A DNA stretch of 64,000 bases from Deltaproteobacteria bacterium (lineage in GTDB: Bacteria; Desulfobacterota; Binatia; UTPRO1): NCBI GenBank assembly GCA_029262315.1, contig JAJCZP010000040.1:62001-126000 (forward strand), written 5' to 3'. The notes below the pieces were generated by a model. That model searched no databases. It had not been told where the DNA came from and was given only the letters and a program-made list of their open reading frames with translations. This document shows, piece after piece, positions 26,901 to 35,066 of this stretch (positions are counted from its first letter, which is position 1; each line of letters begins with the position of its first letter). Made by a program: the position numbers and the translations under genes.

Positions 26901-29900
26901 ACCCAGACGATCTCCCCGAAGGGATCATCGTCCAGGTTTGCGACGCCGAGCGCATTCGGTCGGCCGCCCAGACTGACCACGGTGCCGCTCCACAGCACGG
27001 TGCCGTCAGCGTCGTAGAGATCGTCGCCGTAGACGATCTCCAGCGCGCCGTCGAGATTGATGTCTGTGACGATCGGCGTCGAGTAATCGCCGTTGCCGTT
27101 GCTGAGCAGGTTGCCTTCCCCCTCGGCGTGGAAGACGACTTTGCCGTCGTGATCGAAGACCGTGATCCGATTGCTCGCGTAGCCGACGATGATTTCGACA
27201 TCGCCATCGGCGTCGAGATCGGCGACCGTCGGGCTCGAGTTCCGTAGGCCAGCACCGACGCCACCGGTCGTATCAATCGACTCGCTCACCCACTTGATCG
27301 TCCCGTCGTGCTCGAGCGCGGCGAGGCGCTCGTGCAGGGTCTGATTCGCTTCCGATCCCGGGATGAGGACCTCGGGACGGTCGTCGCCGTCGATGTCGGC
27401 CAGGACCGGACTGTCGGTGGCCACGCTGAAGAACTCCGGCACGGACAAGCCCGTCACGAGCGGAAAGGTCTCTATCTGGAACAGCGACGCGCTCGATGCG
27501 CCGTCGTATGCCGACCAGCGGACGTTCGCGATCCCGGCGGTGTTGGTCCTAGTGAGGATGTCGGGGACGCCGTTTCCGTCGATGTCGGCGACGGCAAATG
27601 TGCTGCCGACCGGGTGCTCATTGGTTCGCGGCCCCGTTGTTCTGTGCTCGAGGGCTACGTTCGACTGGTAGATCTCCCCGTCGCCGATGACGTGAAGCTC
27701 AGCGAACCCGGGGTCGTTGCCGTTGAAGCTGCTCGAGGAGAATCGCACGCGTCGCACGTTGGCCACGCCGCCAACCGCGACGACGGCGTCCCGGTCAGGC
27801 ACGGGGAACAGGACGGTGCCGCTGTCAAACAACGAGGTGTCGGCGGCGTCGAACAGCGTGAACGTCCCGGAAAGGAAATGGCGAGAGGTGAAGGCGCGCG
27901 GGCCGAAGATCTGGATCTCGTCGACGGTGATGTCCTTGTGGAACTCGAGCTCGTAGAAAACCTCGGGCCCCGGGACATCGGCAGAGAACCATGCAGTGTC
28001 CAGGTCGCCGTCGAACGCGCGATGCCGCGGCGAATTGGCCAAGGTGGAGGTGGCATCCGGAAGAGGATTTGGGAGGGCGGTCGATAGATTCGTGTCGACC
28101 GCCTGCACCGGCGTGAATACACCGGAATACACCGGCACGGCGGGGGTGTAGTCGAACGAGCCATTGGGGTCGAGCGCGAGGACGCCGCTCGCCGGAGGCG
28201 TCACGACCGCGGCCGTGAGTGGGTCGCCGTTCGGATCCACGTCGTTGGTGAGCAACCCGGGGGCGGCGATGCTGCGTGTCGTGCCGACCCGCGCGGCGTA
28301 GGCATCATCGGCAGCCACGGGTGGGAGGTTGCGGTCGACGATGGCGATGAACGAGGTCGTGTCGAACCGGCCCGTCAGGTCGGTCACCCGGACGATGACG
28401 AGATGGGCACCGGTATCGTCGGTCGTCGTCGGCCAGCTAATGAGGCCCGTGGCGCCGTCGATCGCCATGCCTGCGGGCGCCTCGTCGAGACTGAACGTTG
28501 GGATGTCACCAAGGTCGTCGTCGGTGGCCTCCGCCTGAGCGGTCAGCACCATGCCCGAGGTGACAGGCTGGTCGGCGATCGGATCGAGGACGGGTGCGAA
28601 GTCGGGGTCGAGCGACTCGACGTCGACGACGAACGGATCGGTGTCGGCGAGCCCACCGTTGTCGACGACACGGGCGATGACGCCGTGGCGGCCGGTTTGG
28701 TCGGCGTGCGGTATCCACGTGATGAGGCCGCTCGTTGGGTCGATCGTCATGCCTGCGGGCGCGAAGTCGAGGAAGTACTCCAAGCGGTCGCCCAGGTCGG
28801 GATCGGTGGCCTCAACATCGTAGGCGTAGGCCTGGCCCTCGGTTCCGGTGGTGACGGGGATCGAGGTGACGTCCGGTGGCCGATTGGGATCGTCCGTCGG
28901 GCTGGGCGTCGGAGTCGGCGATGCGGTCGGTGTGGACGTAGTGGTGGGTCTGAGTGTCGGTGTCGGGGAGGGCGTCGGACTTGCGGTGATCGACGGGGTC
29001 ACTGCGGGCGAGGCGCTCGGCGAGGGCTCGCCGGGCCGTCGGATCGTCGCCGGCACGCACAGCTCCGTCGGACGCGTGCCGTCGGTGTTCTGCACTTCGA
29101 TGACGGAGCCCTCGGGAACGAACTGATTGGCGAACCACACCGGACCTTCGAAGTCGACGAAGCGCGGCCGGCTACGGATGCGGTAGCAGAGAAGATGTTC
29201 GTCAGCGCCGATGGCAGCGGGGTCCTCGCCCAGCTTGTCCGCCGGTGCGCACAGCATGCCCGGCCGCTTGAGATCGAGCGATAGGATGCCGAACTGGTCC
29301 TCGATCTCCACGTTGGCCACGCGCTGCTGGGCGCGCTTCACCTGATAACACTTGAAGTGATCGACCTCTGGATCGGCGGGCGGCACCGAGACCGGCGCGA
29401 TCAGGCTTTTCGTGGTCGGCACCATGAGCGCGATCGGGCGGATGATGTCGAGCTTCAACGGCCCGAACTGAGTCGTGACCTCGACGTCGCGGATGCGCCG
29501 AAAGCGGGGCGTCCGTTGCCGGATCTTGAACGCCATCAGATGGTCGGGATCTTCGATCGCGTCCGGGGCCTCGTCCATCTTGTTTGCCGGGTTGCAGAGT
29601 CGCGAGATGCGGACGACGTCGACGACGCTCGCGCCGAACGCGTCGTCGAGCGAGACATCGGGCACTTGGCCGAACGGCTCGCGCTGGAAGCCGTAGCACT
29701 GAAAATGGTTCAGGAGGGAGACACACCCACAGCTTTCGTCCTGGCTCGTGCAAACCTCTCCGTCCGCGCACACCCCAACCTGGCAACTCTCCGTCTCGGT
29801 GATCTCTGCGCAGGCGCAGGGATGCTCGACGCACTCGTTGGGTTGCGACATCGGTTCCGCCTGGAGATCGGCCTGGTCGGCCAGGGCCTGCGACGCCGGG

Positions 29901-29947
29901 AGTGACAGCAAAGCGGCAAGAGCGACGACAGAGGCGATGCTCGGCAT
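23948..29947 (-). CDS. Very large secreted mosaic protein (Cys-containing repeats, Pro/Thr/Ser linker, Ig/He_PIG-like repeats, FG-GAP/VCBS-like propeller repeats, two PASTA-like repeats)
   Basis: Single uninterrupted ORF (2012 aa track ORF, internal start MPSIASVVALAALLSLPASQALA gives signal peptide); repeats recognised by eye. Confidence 0.85.
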   Translation of the reverse strand: MPSIASVVALAALLSLPASQALADQADLQAEPMSQPNECVEHPCACAEITETESCQVGVCADGEVCTSQDESCGCVSLLNHFQCYGFQREPFGQVPDVSLDDAFGASVVDVVRISRLCNPANKMDEAPDAIEDPDHLMAFKIRQRTPRFRRIRDVEVTTQFGPLKLDIIRPIALMVPTTKSLIAPVSVPPADPEVDHFKCYQVKRAQQRVANVEIEDQFGILSLDLKRPGMLCAPADKLGEDPAAIGADEHLLCYRIRSRPRFVDFEGPVWFANQFVPEGSVIEVQNTDGTRPTELCVPATIRRPGEPSPSASPAVTPSITASPTPSPTPTLRPTTTSTPTASPTPTPSPTDDPNRPPDVTSIPVTTGTEGQAYAYDVEATDPDLGDRLEYFLDFAPAGMTIDPTSGLITWIPHADQTGRHGVIARVVDNGGLADTDPFVVDVESLDPDFAPVLDPIADQPVTSGMVLTAQAEATDDDLGDIPTFSLDEAPAGMAIDGATGLISWPTTTDDTGAHLVIVRVTDLTGRFDTTSFIAIVDRNLPPVAADDAYAARVGTTRSIAAPGLLTNDVDPNGDPLTAAVVTPPASGVLALDPNGSFDYTPAVPVYSGVFTPVQAVDTNLSTALPNPLPDATSTLANSPRHRAFDGDLDTAWFSADVPGPEVFYELEFHKDITVDEIQIFGPRAFTSRHFLSGTFTLFDAADTSLFDSGTVLFPVPDRDAVVAVGGVANVRRVRFSSSSFNGNDPGFAELHVIGDGEIYQSNVALEHRTTGPRTNEHPVGSTFAVADIDGNGVPDILTRTNTAGIANVRWSAYDGASSASLFQIETFPLVTGLSVPEFFSVATDSPVLADIDGDDRPEVLIPGSEANQTLHERLAALEHDGTIKWVSESIDTTGGVGAGLRNSSPTVADLDADGDVEIIVGYASNRITVFDHDGKVVFHAEGEGNLLSNGNGDYSTPIVTDINLDGALEIVYGDDLYDADGTVLWSGTVVSLGGRPNALGVANLDDDPFGEIVWVTATHVEVREHDGTQKWQADAEEWNGPISIADVDGDGRNEIVGGTSRHVRTLGHDGVLEWIAGIGVAPGDTAQGTTAFDFDGDGVMEVLAQDRDFVLFIDGKTGRIVTRAPVVTGGGILQPRQQQPLVADSDGDGQAEVLARHHRTFASSDAESGIRAFGPATGTWPGTRPVWNQVGYHITNVDPDGGIPSPQQVNWLTPGLNNYRVNVPPPEERTGRLESFTYLANDGELDSNLATVVLNVLPANNAPVIISPPPTGGSPDLAYFYLVNAVDPDAGEGLTFALLNGPTGMTIDTATGLVSWTPTVGQLGRHLVRVQVTDSQSDADSQTYFVDVAAALLVPSVVGTPEASAETTLVDATLTVGLVTTRSSGTVATGNVISQNPAADTEVASGSPIDLVISSGPAPTVVPDVVGFLEASAASTLVAAELAPGIITRTNSATVPKGIVIAQSPVAGAAIVTGSSVDLTVSSGAEVAVTLSAAIAPAGTTLDYAVEVVDANGDPLVPQPPVDVVIDSAPGESEGTSPVAAGGQITTAADTLGSFVLRATVQGSGASGEAAFLVTPDDDQQNQFADLGAAIRALVAGFAALDTALTSGDLAAVPGLLASLVATRDAIDLEELRRTPAFAPTGGFLPTTGDLDAAGFPSTPVDETFADLTEAIVDQLALMQSEIEALTQGSPFDDDARTLQRNTELDQLVDQVVALDPTVHGPVAAASLVNHLLSVRIPALLHADVTRIEAVLQDAGLASQTRDPGRFYAALDRHGNGPTDALASPGTWYTSTRNAFFTVGGISRAASIQMRIINKVYLPYINQLLKAGLIIALNDLFRAFVDPADLAGVITTASLSIHSFNILGSVIEGIGFGTNFPEESDVFLIGPAAIDAVNGVINSINPSNVKNLNDLKRKFDQAKNAATAFVDAFDQANSTPASVIRGCLFNLGPACHELVYPEGFASVLKPVAGAFPGPVFIVVRNVTTGQFAVSIQNFFPAD

Positions 29948-29991
29948 GAGGGTCTCCCGAGGGCTACGGAATAAGGACTCGCGCACAGAAT

Positions 29992-30020
29992 AGTCGGTAG
30001 TCTGTACCAGACTACCGACT
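29992..30020. promoter_or_regulatory. Perfect 13-3-13 palindrome AGTCGGTAGTCTG-TAC-CAGACTACCGACT upstream of the giant gene
   Basis: Inverted repeat read directly; 44 nt upstream of the signal-peptide start codon. Confidence 0.6.
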
Positions 30021-30286
30021 CCCCGGCGGCCAAGCTAGATCGCGCGGCCTATGATGTCGGCTTTGTCATGCGCCACATTCCATCGGGGGCGCGGTCTGGT
30101 GACGTGGCTGCGCCGCGGGAGGATTTCAGGCGCACTCACCGGATCGTCAACAAGTCCCCAGAAACTGGGGCTTCGGTCCCAGGATGGCGGGATGCTCAGC
30201 CACCAGGGAAGCTTCCACGTCACGATCAGATCCGTGAAAGAACAGTCGTTCCGCCTCCCGATAGAAGCGAGAACCTCATGCCAAAA

Positions 30287-30704
30287 TGATGTTCCTGCGC
30301 CGCCTACCACGTACGACGCTCCGGTCGCTCGGGCAATGATCCGTTCGCCGGTCGCGTCCTATCGCCGGCAGGCCATACGGCCGCGCGGCGGGCAGCTGCC
30401 GAAGACACTTCCCGAGGATCCGGTGGCCGCGATCTTGACCCTGCGTGCGATACGCGACGGCGGAGACATTCGGAGCAGCGGGTTGGTGCTGGCAGGCCTC
30501 CGAGCGCGCCATCCACGGATACGCGGCGAAGCGCGCGGGGCGGCGCGCACACTCAGCCACCGGACGGACGCCGCTCGCCATCGCTGGGCGAACGACTTTC
30601 CGTCTCCGCGCACCCAGGCGATGCTCGCGCCATATCGTGCGCGCGCCGAGCTCCTCCAGAACGCGGAAGTCCCCGAGGAGCGAGAGCTCGCCGCCGCCCT
30701 TTAG
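30287..30704 (+). pseudogene. Truncated copy 1 of a duplicated gene tail
   Basis: APVARAMIRSPVASYRRQAIRPRGGQLPKTLPEDPVAAILTLRAIRDGGDIRSSGLVLAGLRARHPRIRGEARGAARTLS... nearly identical to 33387-33809; cut off at the IS boundary. Confidence 0.75.
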
Positions 30705-32096
30705 AGATGTCCGGTTTCGGGACACACGGGTGGCATGACGGAGCCCGTGACGTTGAGCCACAAGGAACTGGAGCGATTGCAGATACTGGACCGAGTGGCC
30801 GAGAAGCGCCTGAAGCAGCGTCAAGCTGGAGAGCTGCTCGGGATCACCGAGCGACACGTGCGCCGGCTCATGCGTGCGTTCGAAGCCCGCGGGGCTGCCG
30901 GCCTGGCGTCGCGTCGGCGTGGCCGGGCCAGTCCCCGCCGGCTGTCGCCGTCGATCCGGGACCGGGCACTCGCGCTGGTGCGTGCGCACTACACCGACTT
31001 CCGCCCGACGCTGGCCCACGAGAAACTGACCGAGCAACACCGACTGGCATTGTGCGTCGAGACGCTGCGCGCTTGGATGACCGCCGAGGGCCTCTGGGTG
31101 CCGCGCGCCCAGCGCGCCCGGCGTAGCCATCCCCCGCGGGTGCGCCGGGATTGCTTCGGCGAGCTCATCCAGCTCGATGGCTGTGACCACCCTTGGTTCG
31201 AAGCGCGCGGTCCCCGGTGCACGCTGCTGGTCTACGTCGACGATGCGACGAGTAGTTTGATGGAACTCCGCTTTGCCGACTCGGAGTCGACGTTCGACTA
31301 CTTCGCCGCCACGCGCCACTACCTGGAACGCCACGGCAAACCCATGGCGCTGTACAGCGACAAGCTGAGCGTGTTCCACGTGTCCCGGGGCCAGCACGCG
31401 GCTGGGGGCGCGGGACGCTCGCAGTTCGGCCGGGCGATGGACGAGCTCAACATCGACGTCATCTGCGCCAATTCCCCGCAGGCCAAGGGGCGCGTGGAAC
31501 GGTCCAACCTGACGCTGCAGGACCGGCTCGTCAAAGAGCTACGACTGCGTGGCAGTTGCGAGCCGGGCGCCGGCCCAGCCTATCTCGAGGAGTTTCGGGA
31601 GGACTACAACCGACGCTTCGCGCGCCCACCGCGCAACGCGTATGACGCCCACCGCCCCGTACGCGAAGACCTCGAGACGATCTTCACGGTGCAAGAAGAG
31701 CGGCAACTGAGCGCGAACTTGACGCTGAGCTACAAGCGGACGCTGTACGTGCTCGACGACAGCAAGGACAACCGACGCTTACGCCGCCACAAGGTCGTCG
31801 TGTATGAAGATGAGCAGGGCCACATCACGATCCGCCATCGGGGCCGGGTGCTTCCCTATCGGGCACATTCCAAGGAAACGGCGCGGATCTCGCAAGGCAC
31901 GATCGTCGAGAACAAGCACCTGGAAGCTGCCTTCGCGTGCATCGCCGCCCAACAGCGCACCAGAGACGCTCAGCGTCTCGCGAGCCCTCAGGTCCCGCTG
32001 CGAGTGAAGAAACGGATTCGGGCGCAGGCCCCTCGCCCGACCTAACCCACCCGGCCGGGAACCGGACATTTCAATCTGGGAGAAAACCGGACATCT
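30705..32096 (+). mobile_element. ISNCY-like insertion sequence
   Basis: 13-bp perfect terminal inverted repeats AGATGTCCGGTTT (30705-30717) / AAACCGGACATCT (32084-32096); flanking TTAG on both sides (30701-30704, 32097-32100). Confidence 0.8.
30735..32045 (+). CDS. ISNCY-family-like DDE transposase
   Basis: KELERLQILDRVAEKRLKQRQAGELLGITERHVRRLMRAF HTH; IQLDGCDHPWFEARGPRCTLLVYVDDATS; YSDKLSVFHVSRG; NSPQAKGRVERSNLTLQDRLVKELRL. Confidence 0.9.
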   Translation: MTEPVTLSHKELERLQILDRVAEKRLKQRQAGELLGITERHVRRLMRAFEARGAAGLASRRRGRASPRRLSPSIRDRALALVRAHYTDFRPTLAHEKLTEQHRLALCVETLRAWMTAEGLWVPRAQRARRSHPPRVRRDCFGELIQLDGCDHPWFEARGPRCTLLVYVDDATSSLMELRFADSESTFDYFAATRHYLERHGKPMALYSDKLSVFHVSRGQHAAGGAGRSQFGRAMDELNIDVICANSPQAKGRVERSNLTLQDRLVKELRLRGSCEPGAGPAYLEEFREDYNRRFARPPRNAYDAHRPVREDLETIFTVQEERQLSANLTLSYKRTLYVLDDSKDNRRLRRHKVVVYEDEQGHITIRHRGRVLPYRAHSKETARISQGTIVENKHLEAAFACIAAQQRTRDAQRLASPQVPLRVKKRIRAQAPRPT

Positions 32097-32111
32097 TTAG
32101 CTTGCAGAGAC

Positions 32112-32264
32112 ATGGCCGGGTTTGTTGTCCTACGCTGTCGTCAGCGTAAGGACAGCCTCGCCTTCTGGGACAACCGCGCCGTCCAACACTACGCCGTCTC
32201 CGACTACGACCCCCAACGCCGCGTGATGGACCGCGTCACCATCATCGGCGACCGCCCCCGCTAA
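32112..32264 (+). pseudogene. C-terminal remnant of a TauD/TfdA-family dioxygenase
   Basis: Manual translation: MAGFVVLRCRQRKDSLAFWDNRAVQHYAVSDYDPQRRVMDRVTIIGDRPR*; typical TauD C-terminal motif, N-terminal domain missing, abuts the IS right end. Confidence 0.75.
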
Positions 32265-32944
32265 TTCGGCAGGTCTCTGAAGAAGACCCCCGGTACAGCG
32301 AACGGATTCCCGTTTGGATCGAGGATCCGCACGTCCTGAATCTCGATCGAAGTGCAGCCGGGAAGTCCGAAACCGCAGTCATTGAAAAGGCAGAAATGCG
32401 GTGGGACAGTCAGGCTCGCGTTGCCGTTGATCATTGCGAACGAGAAAGGCGCCGGGAAGTCGACGATCATCATATCGGTCCCCATGCCAGGAGCCGTCAC
32501 AACGGTGTCCTCCATCGTGGTGCGGGCCGTGGTGTAGAGCGTTCCGGTGCCGTTCGCGGGCCTACCCTCGCCATCCAGGATCCTACGGAGACGCAGCTTG
32601 ACCTTGAGATTACGGGTGTTCGGACCCAGGTCGCCCTGGGTCTCCCGGAACTCGATTCGGCCGCTGGATCGTTGCTCGTTCCACTGCCAGCCGTTCACGG
32701 GTGCCCCGTCTTTCTGATTGAAGGTCTCGGGGGGCGTGCAGCCGGGCACGCCCGAGGCACTGGTCGTGTTCGGAATGTTGCCGCCGGGGTTGCCGCACGA
32801 CACGAATGCCTGCACCAGATCGGCCTGGTAGAGCTTGGCTTTGCGCGGATGTTCGAAGTCGCATCCGGCCCACGCGGTTGACGACATCAGCGGATGCGCG
32901 AGCAGTAGTCCGACCCCGAGCGTCAGGGTCGAGATCTTCAGCAT
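32261..32944 (-). CDS. Hypothetical secreted protein
   Basis: Signal peptide MLKISTLTLGVGLLLAHPLMSSTAWAGC; 227-aa ORF. Confidence 0.55.
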   Translation of the reverse strand: MLKISTLTLGVGLLLAHPLMSSTAWAGCDFEHPRKAKLYQADLVQAFVSCGNPGGNIPNTTSASGVPGCTPPETFNQKDGAPVNGWQWNEQRSSGRIEFRETQGDLGPNTRNLKVKLRLRRILDGEGRPANGTGTLYTTARTTMEDTVVTAPGMGTDMMIVDFPAPFSFAMINGNASLTVPPHFCLFNDCGFGLPGCTSIEIQDVRILDPNGNPFAVPGVFFRDLPN

Positions 32945-33069
32945 AGGCGATCAGGCTCCTCGTCCTCTGCTATCGCTAGCGCTCAATCGAGTCCGCAGTC
33001 AACGAGAATCGAGATATCCGGGAGCGACGGGAGTCGTGACTCGGCGCGTCGTTTCCGGCGATCGCCGCA

Positions 33070-33106
33070 CATTTCCGGTTAATCTGGGACAAAAGCGGAC
33101 ATTTCT
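33070..33106. mobile_element. Degenerate solo end of an IS related to the 30.7-32.1 kb element
   Basis: AATCTGGGACAAAAGCGGACATTTCT matches the IS right end AATCTGGGAGAAAACCGGACATCTTT with few mismatches. Confidence 0.55.
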
Positions 33107-33132
33107 ACCTTACGTTTCCCGCGCTGACCGCG

Positions 33133-33858
33133 TTGTCGTTCGCGGCGCGTCGGGGAAGTGCGGTGCGGCACGCGTGGTGGTTTCCCGGTCAGCCCGATCG
33201 GGCAGAGGCGCGCGCGATGATCGACACACTGCGCCTGGCGCCGCCGCGAGTCGCGGCCGCAACCAACGATCCGCTGTGGATTTTCCACGAGGCCCCACGG
33301 TACTACGGCGAACTCGGCGAGTTCGTGCAGGATCGTTACCGGCTCGCGGCACGCTTCGGCCGCTACGACGTCTTCCTGCGCCGCGATGTCCCGGCGCCGT
33401 CGGCGCCGCCTGCCACGTCCGACGCTCCGGTTGCCCGGGCAATGATCCGTTCGCCGGTCGCGTCCTATCGCCGGCAGGCCATACGGCGGCTCGGCGGGCA
33501 GCTGCCGAAGGCGCTTCCCGAGGATCCGGTGGCTGCGATATTAACCCTGCGTGCGCTACGCGACGGCGGAGACATTCGGAGCAGCGGGTTGGTGCTGACG
33601 GGCCTCCGAGCGCGCCATCCACGGATACGCGGCGAAGCCCGCGGGGCGGCGCGCACACTCAGCCAGCGGACGGACGCCGCACGCCATCGCTGGGCGAAGG
33701 ACTTTCCGTCTCCGCGCACCCAGGCGAGGCTCGCGCCATATCGCGCGCGCGCCGAGCTCCTCCAGAACGCGGAAGTCCTCGAGGAGCGAGAGCTCGCCGC
33801 CGCGCTACTCGCGCCCGCCGAAGGCTCGGTCTCGGCGGAATCGTCACGGCTTCCGTAG
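33133..33858 (+). pseudogene. N-terminally truncated C-terminal part of a glycosyltransferase-39-like membrane protein plus tail (copy 2 of the duplication)
   Basis: HAWWFPGQPDRAEARAMIDTLRLAPPRVAAATNDPLWIFHEAPRYYGELGEFVQDRYRLAARFGRYDVFLRRD resembles a luminal C-terminus; no membrane domain present; a solo IS end lies just upstream. Confidence 0.5.
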
Positions 33859-33865
33859 CCGAGCG

Positions 33866-34948
33866 CTACATGTCGGCTCGCCACGGGTCGGTGAGCGTGT
33901 AGCAGCCTTCGCACCGGTCCGGGGTCGGGGCACTCGCATCGAGCAGGCCCCGGCGCGTCGACAGCCAGGGCTCCGCGTTCATGACCTGATCGGGCGCCAG
34001 ATCGAAGATACTGGTCTCGGTACACGACGCGTGGGCGCTACACAGCGCGAGCTTGCCGTGGGCATCGACGGCGAACAGGTACCACGGCATCCTGCAGGTG
34101 CGCTTGCGCGGCGCGCTGCGGACCTGGACCGGGGTTGGCCAATAGATGCGCACGTCCGGATAGCGGGCGGTCAGCTCTGCCTTGACCGCGTCGTAGCCGC
34201 CCGTCTCGTCTGTGATCGGCGGCTGTTCCGCACCCGTCGGCGCCAGTGAGGACGGAAGCGCGCTCCGACTCACCAGCCCGTCCACGTGAGGGTAGGTGTT
34301 CTGGAAGAAGATGCGTCGGCATCCGGACTCGCGTGCGAGGCGGATGGCCTCGTCCAGGAGAGCCGGTCGCTCAACGTGTGGCTGCCCGATCACCTTCACG
34401 ATCTTGCAATAGAGGCGTCGCCTCGCGTCAGGCAGCACCGACGCCAACGCGTCCGCATTCTCATCGTAGTGCGACACATTGAGAAAGTCGACGCGCGCCG
34501 CCACGAGATCGTCGAGCAGGTCGGGCAGCAGGAGGCCGTTCGTGTTGATGGACAAGATGTGTCGTCGCCCCTTGATGCGCCGCGCAATCGGTACGACCTC
34601 GGGGTTCAGCAGTGGCTCACCGCCCGTGAGCATGACGTAGAGGCAGCGCCGCGCCACCGGGTGGGCTAGCACGCGTGCCGTCTGCGCGACGGTCGCCTCG
34701 TGCGTCCGGTAGCCCGGCTTGTGGAGCACGTCGCCGACGATACAGAAACGGCAGCGCAGGTTGCAACGCCGGGAGATGCTGTAGGTCATGAAGACTGGCC
34801 CGGCCCGGCGCGCATCCATCAAGACCGCATGCCGGGTCCAGCGGTAGCGCAGATAGTTCCGCACCTTCTCGTTGCCCGTAAGGAGCCAGGGATTCTGCCA
34901 AGCTAGGGCCGCGTAGTTCTGGGTCTTGAGGCCGATGGGAAGACGCAT
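33866..34948 (-). CDS. Radical SAM protein
   Basis: MTYSISRRCNLRCRFCIVGDVLHKPGYRTHE (CX3CX2C), VMLTGGEPLLNPEVVPIAR; Cys-rich C-terminus SPASM-like. Confidence 0.9.
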   Translation of the reverse strand: MRLPIGLKTQNYAALAWQNPWLLTGNEKVRNYLRYRWTRHAVLMDARRAGPVFMTYSISRRCNLRCRFCIVGDVLHKPGYRTHEATVAQTARVLAHPVARRCLYVMLTGGEPLLNPEVVPIARRIKGRRHILSINTNGLLLPDLLDDLVAARVDFLNVSHYDENADALASVLPDARRRLYCKIVKVIGQPHVERPALLDEAIRLARESGCRRIFFQNTYPHVDGLVSRSALPSSLAPTGAEQPPITDETGGYDAVKAELTARYPDVRIYWPTPVQVRSAPRKRTCRMPWYLFAVDAHGKLALCSAHASCTETSIFDLAPDQVMNAEPWLSTRRGLLDASAPTPDRCEGCYTLTDPWRADM

Positions 34949-35020
34949 GGGCGGGTCGTTGGGCGGTGCGAGTGTCGCGCAGACCCGATGGCCGACGCAA
35001 GGGTTGGCTGTGCGCGGACG

Positions 35021-35056
35021 AAGCGGATTCGGGCGCAGGCTGGCCCGCCCGACTTA
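35021..35056 (+). mobile_element. Possible relic of the 3' end of the IS transposase gene
   Basis: AAGCGGATTCGGGCGCAGGC...CGCCCGACTTA versus AAACGGATTCGGGCGCAGGC...CGCCCGACCTA at 32010-32044. Confidence 0.35.
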
Positions 35057-35066
35057 CGAGCACAGA

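Noticed and set aside
30156-30170. Small hairpin CCCCAG-AAA-CTGGGG upstream of the duplicated tail
   Set aside because: Only a 6-bp stem with no U-tract or gene context; not distinguishable from chance.
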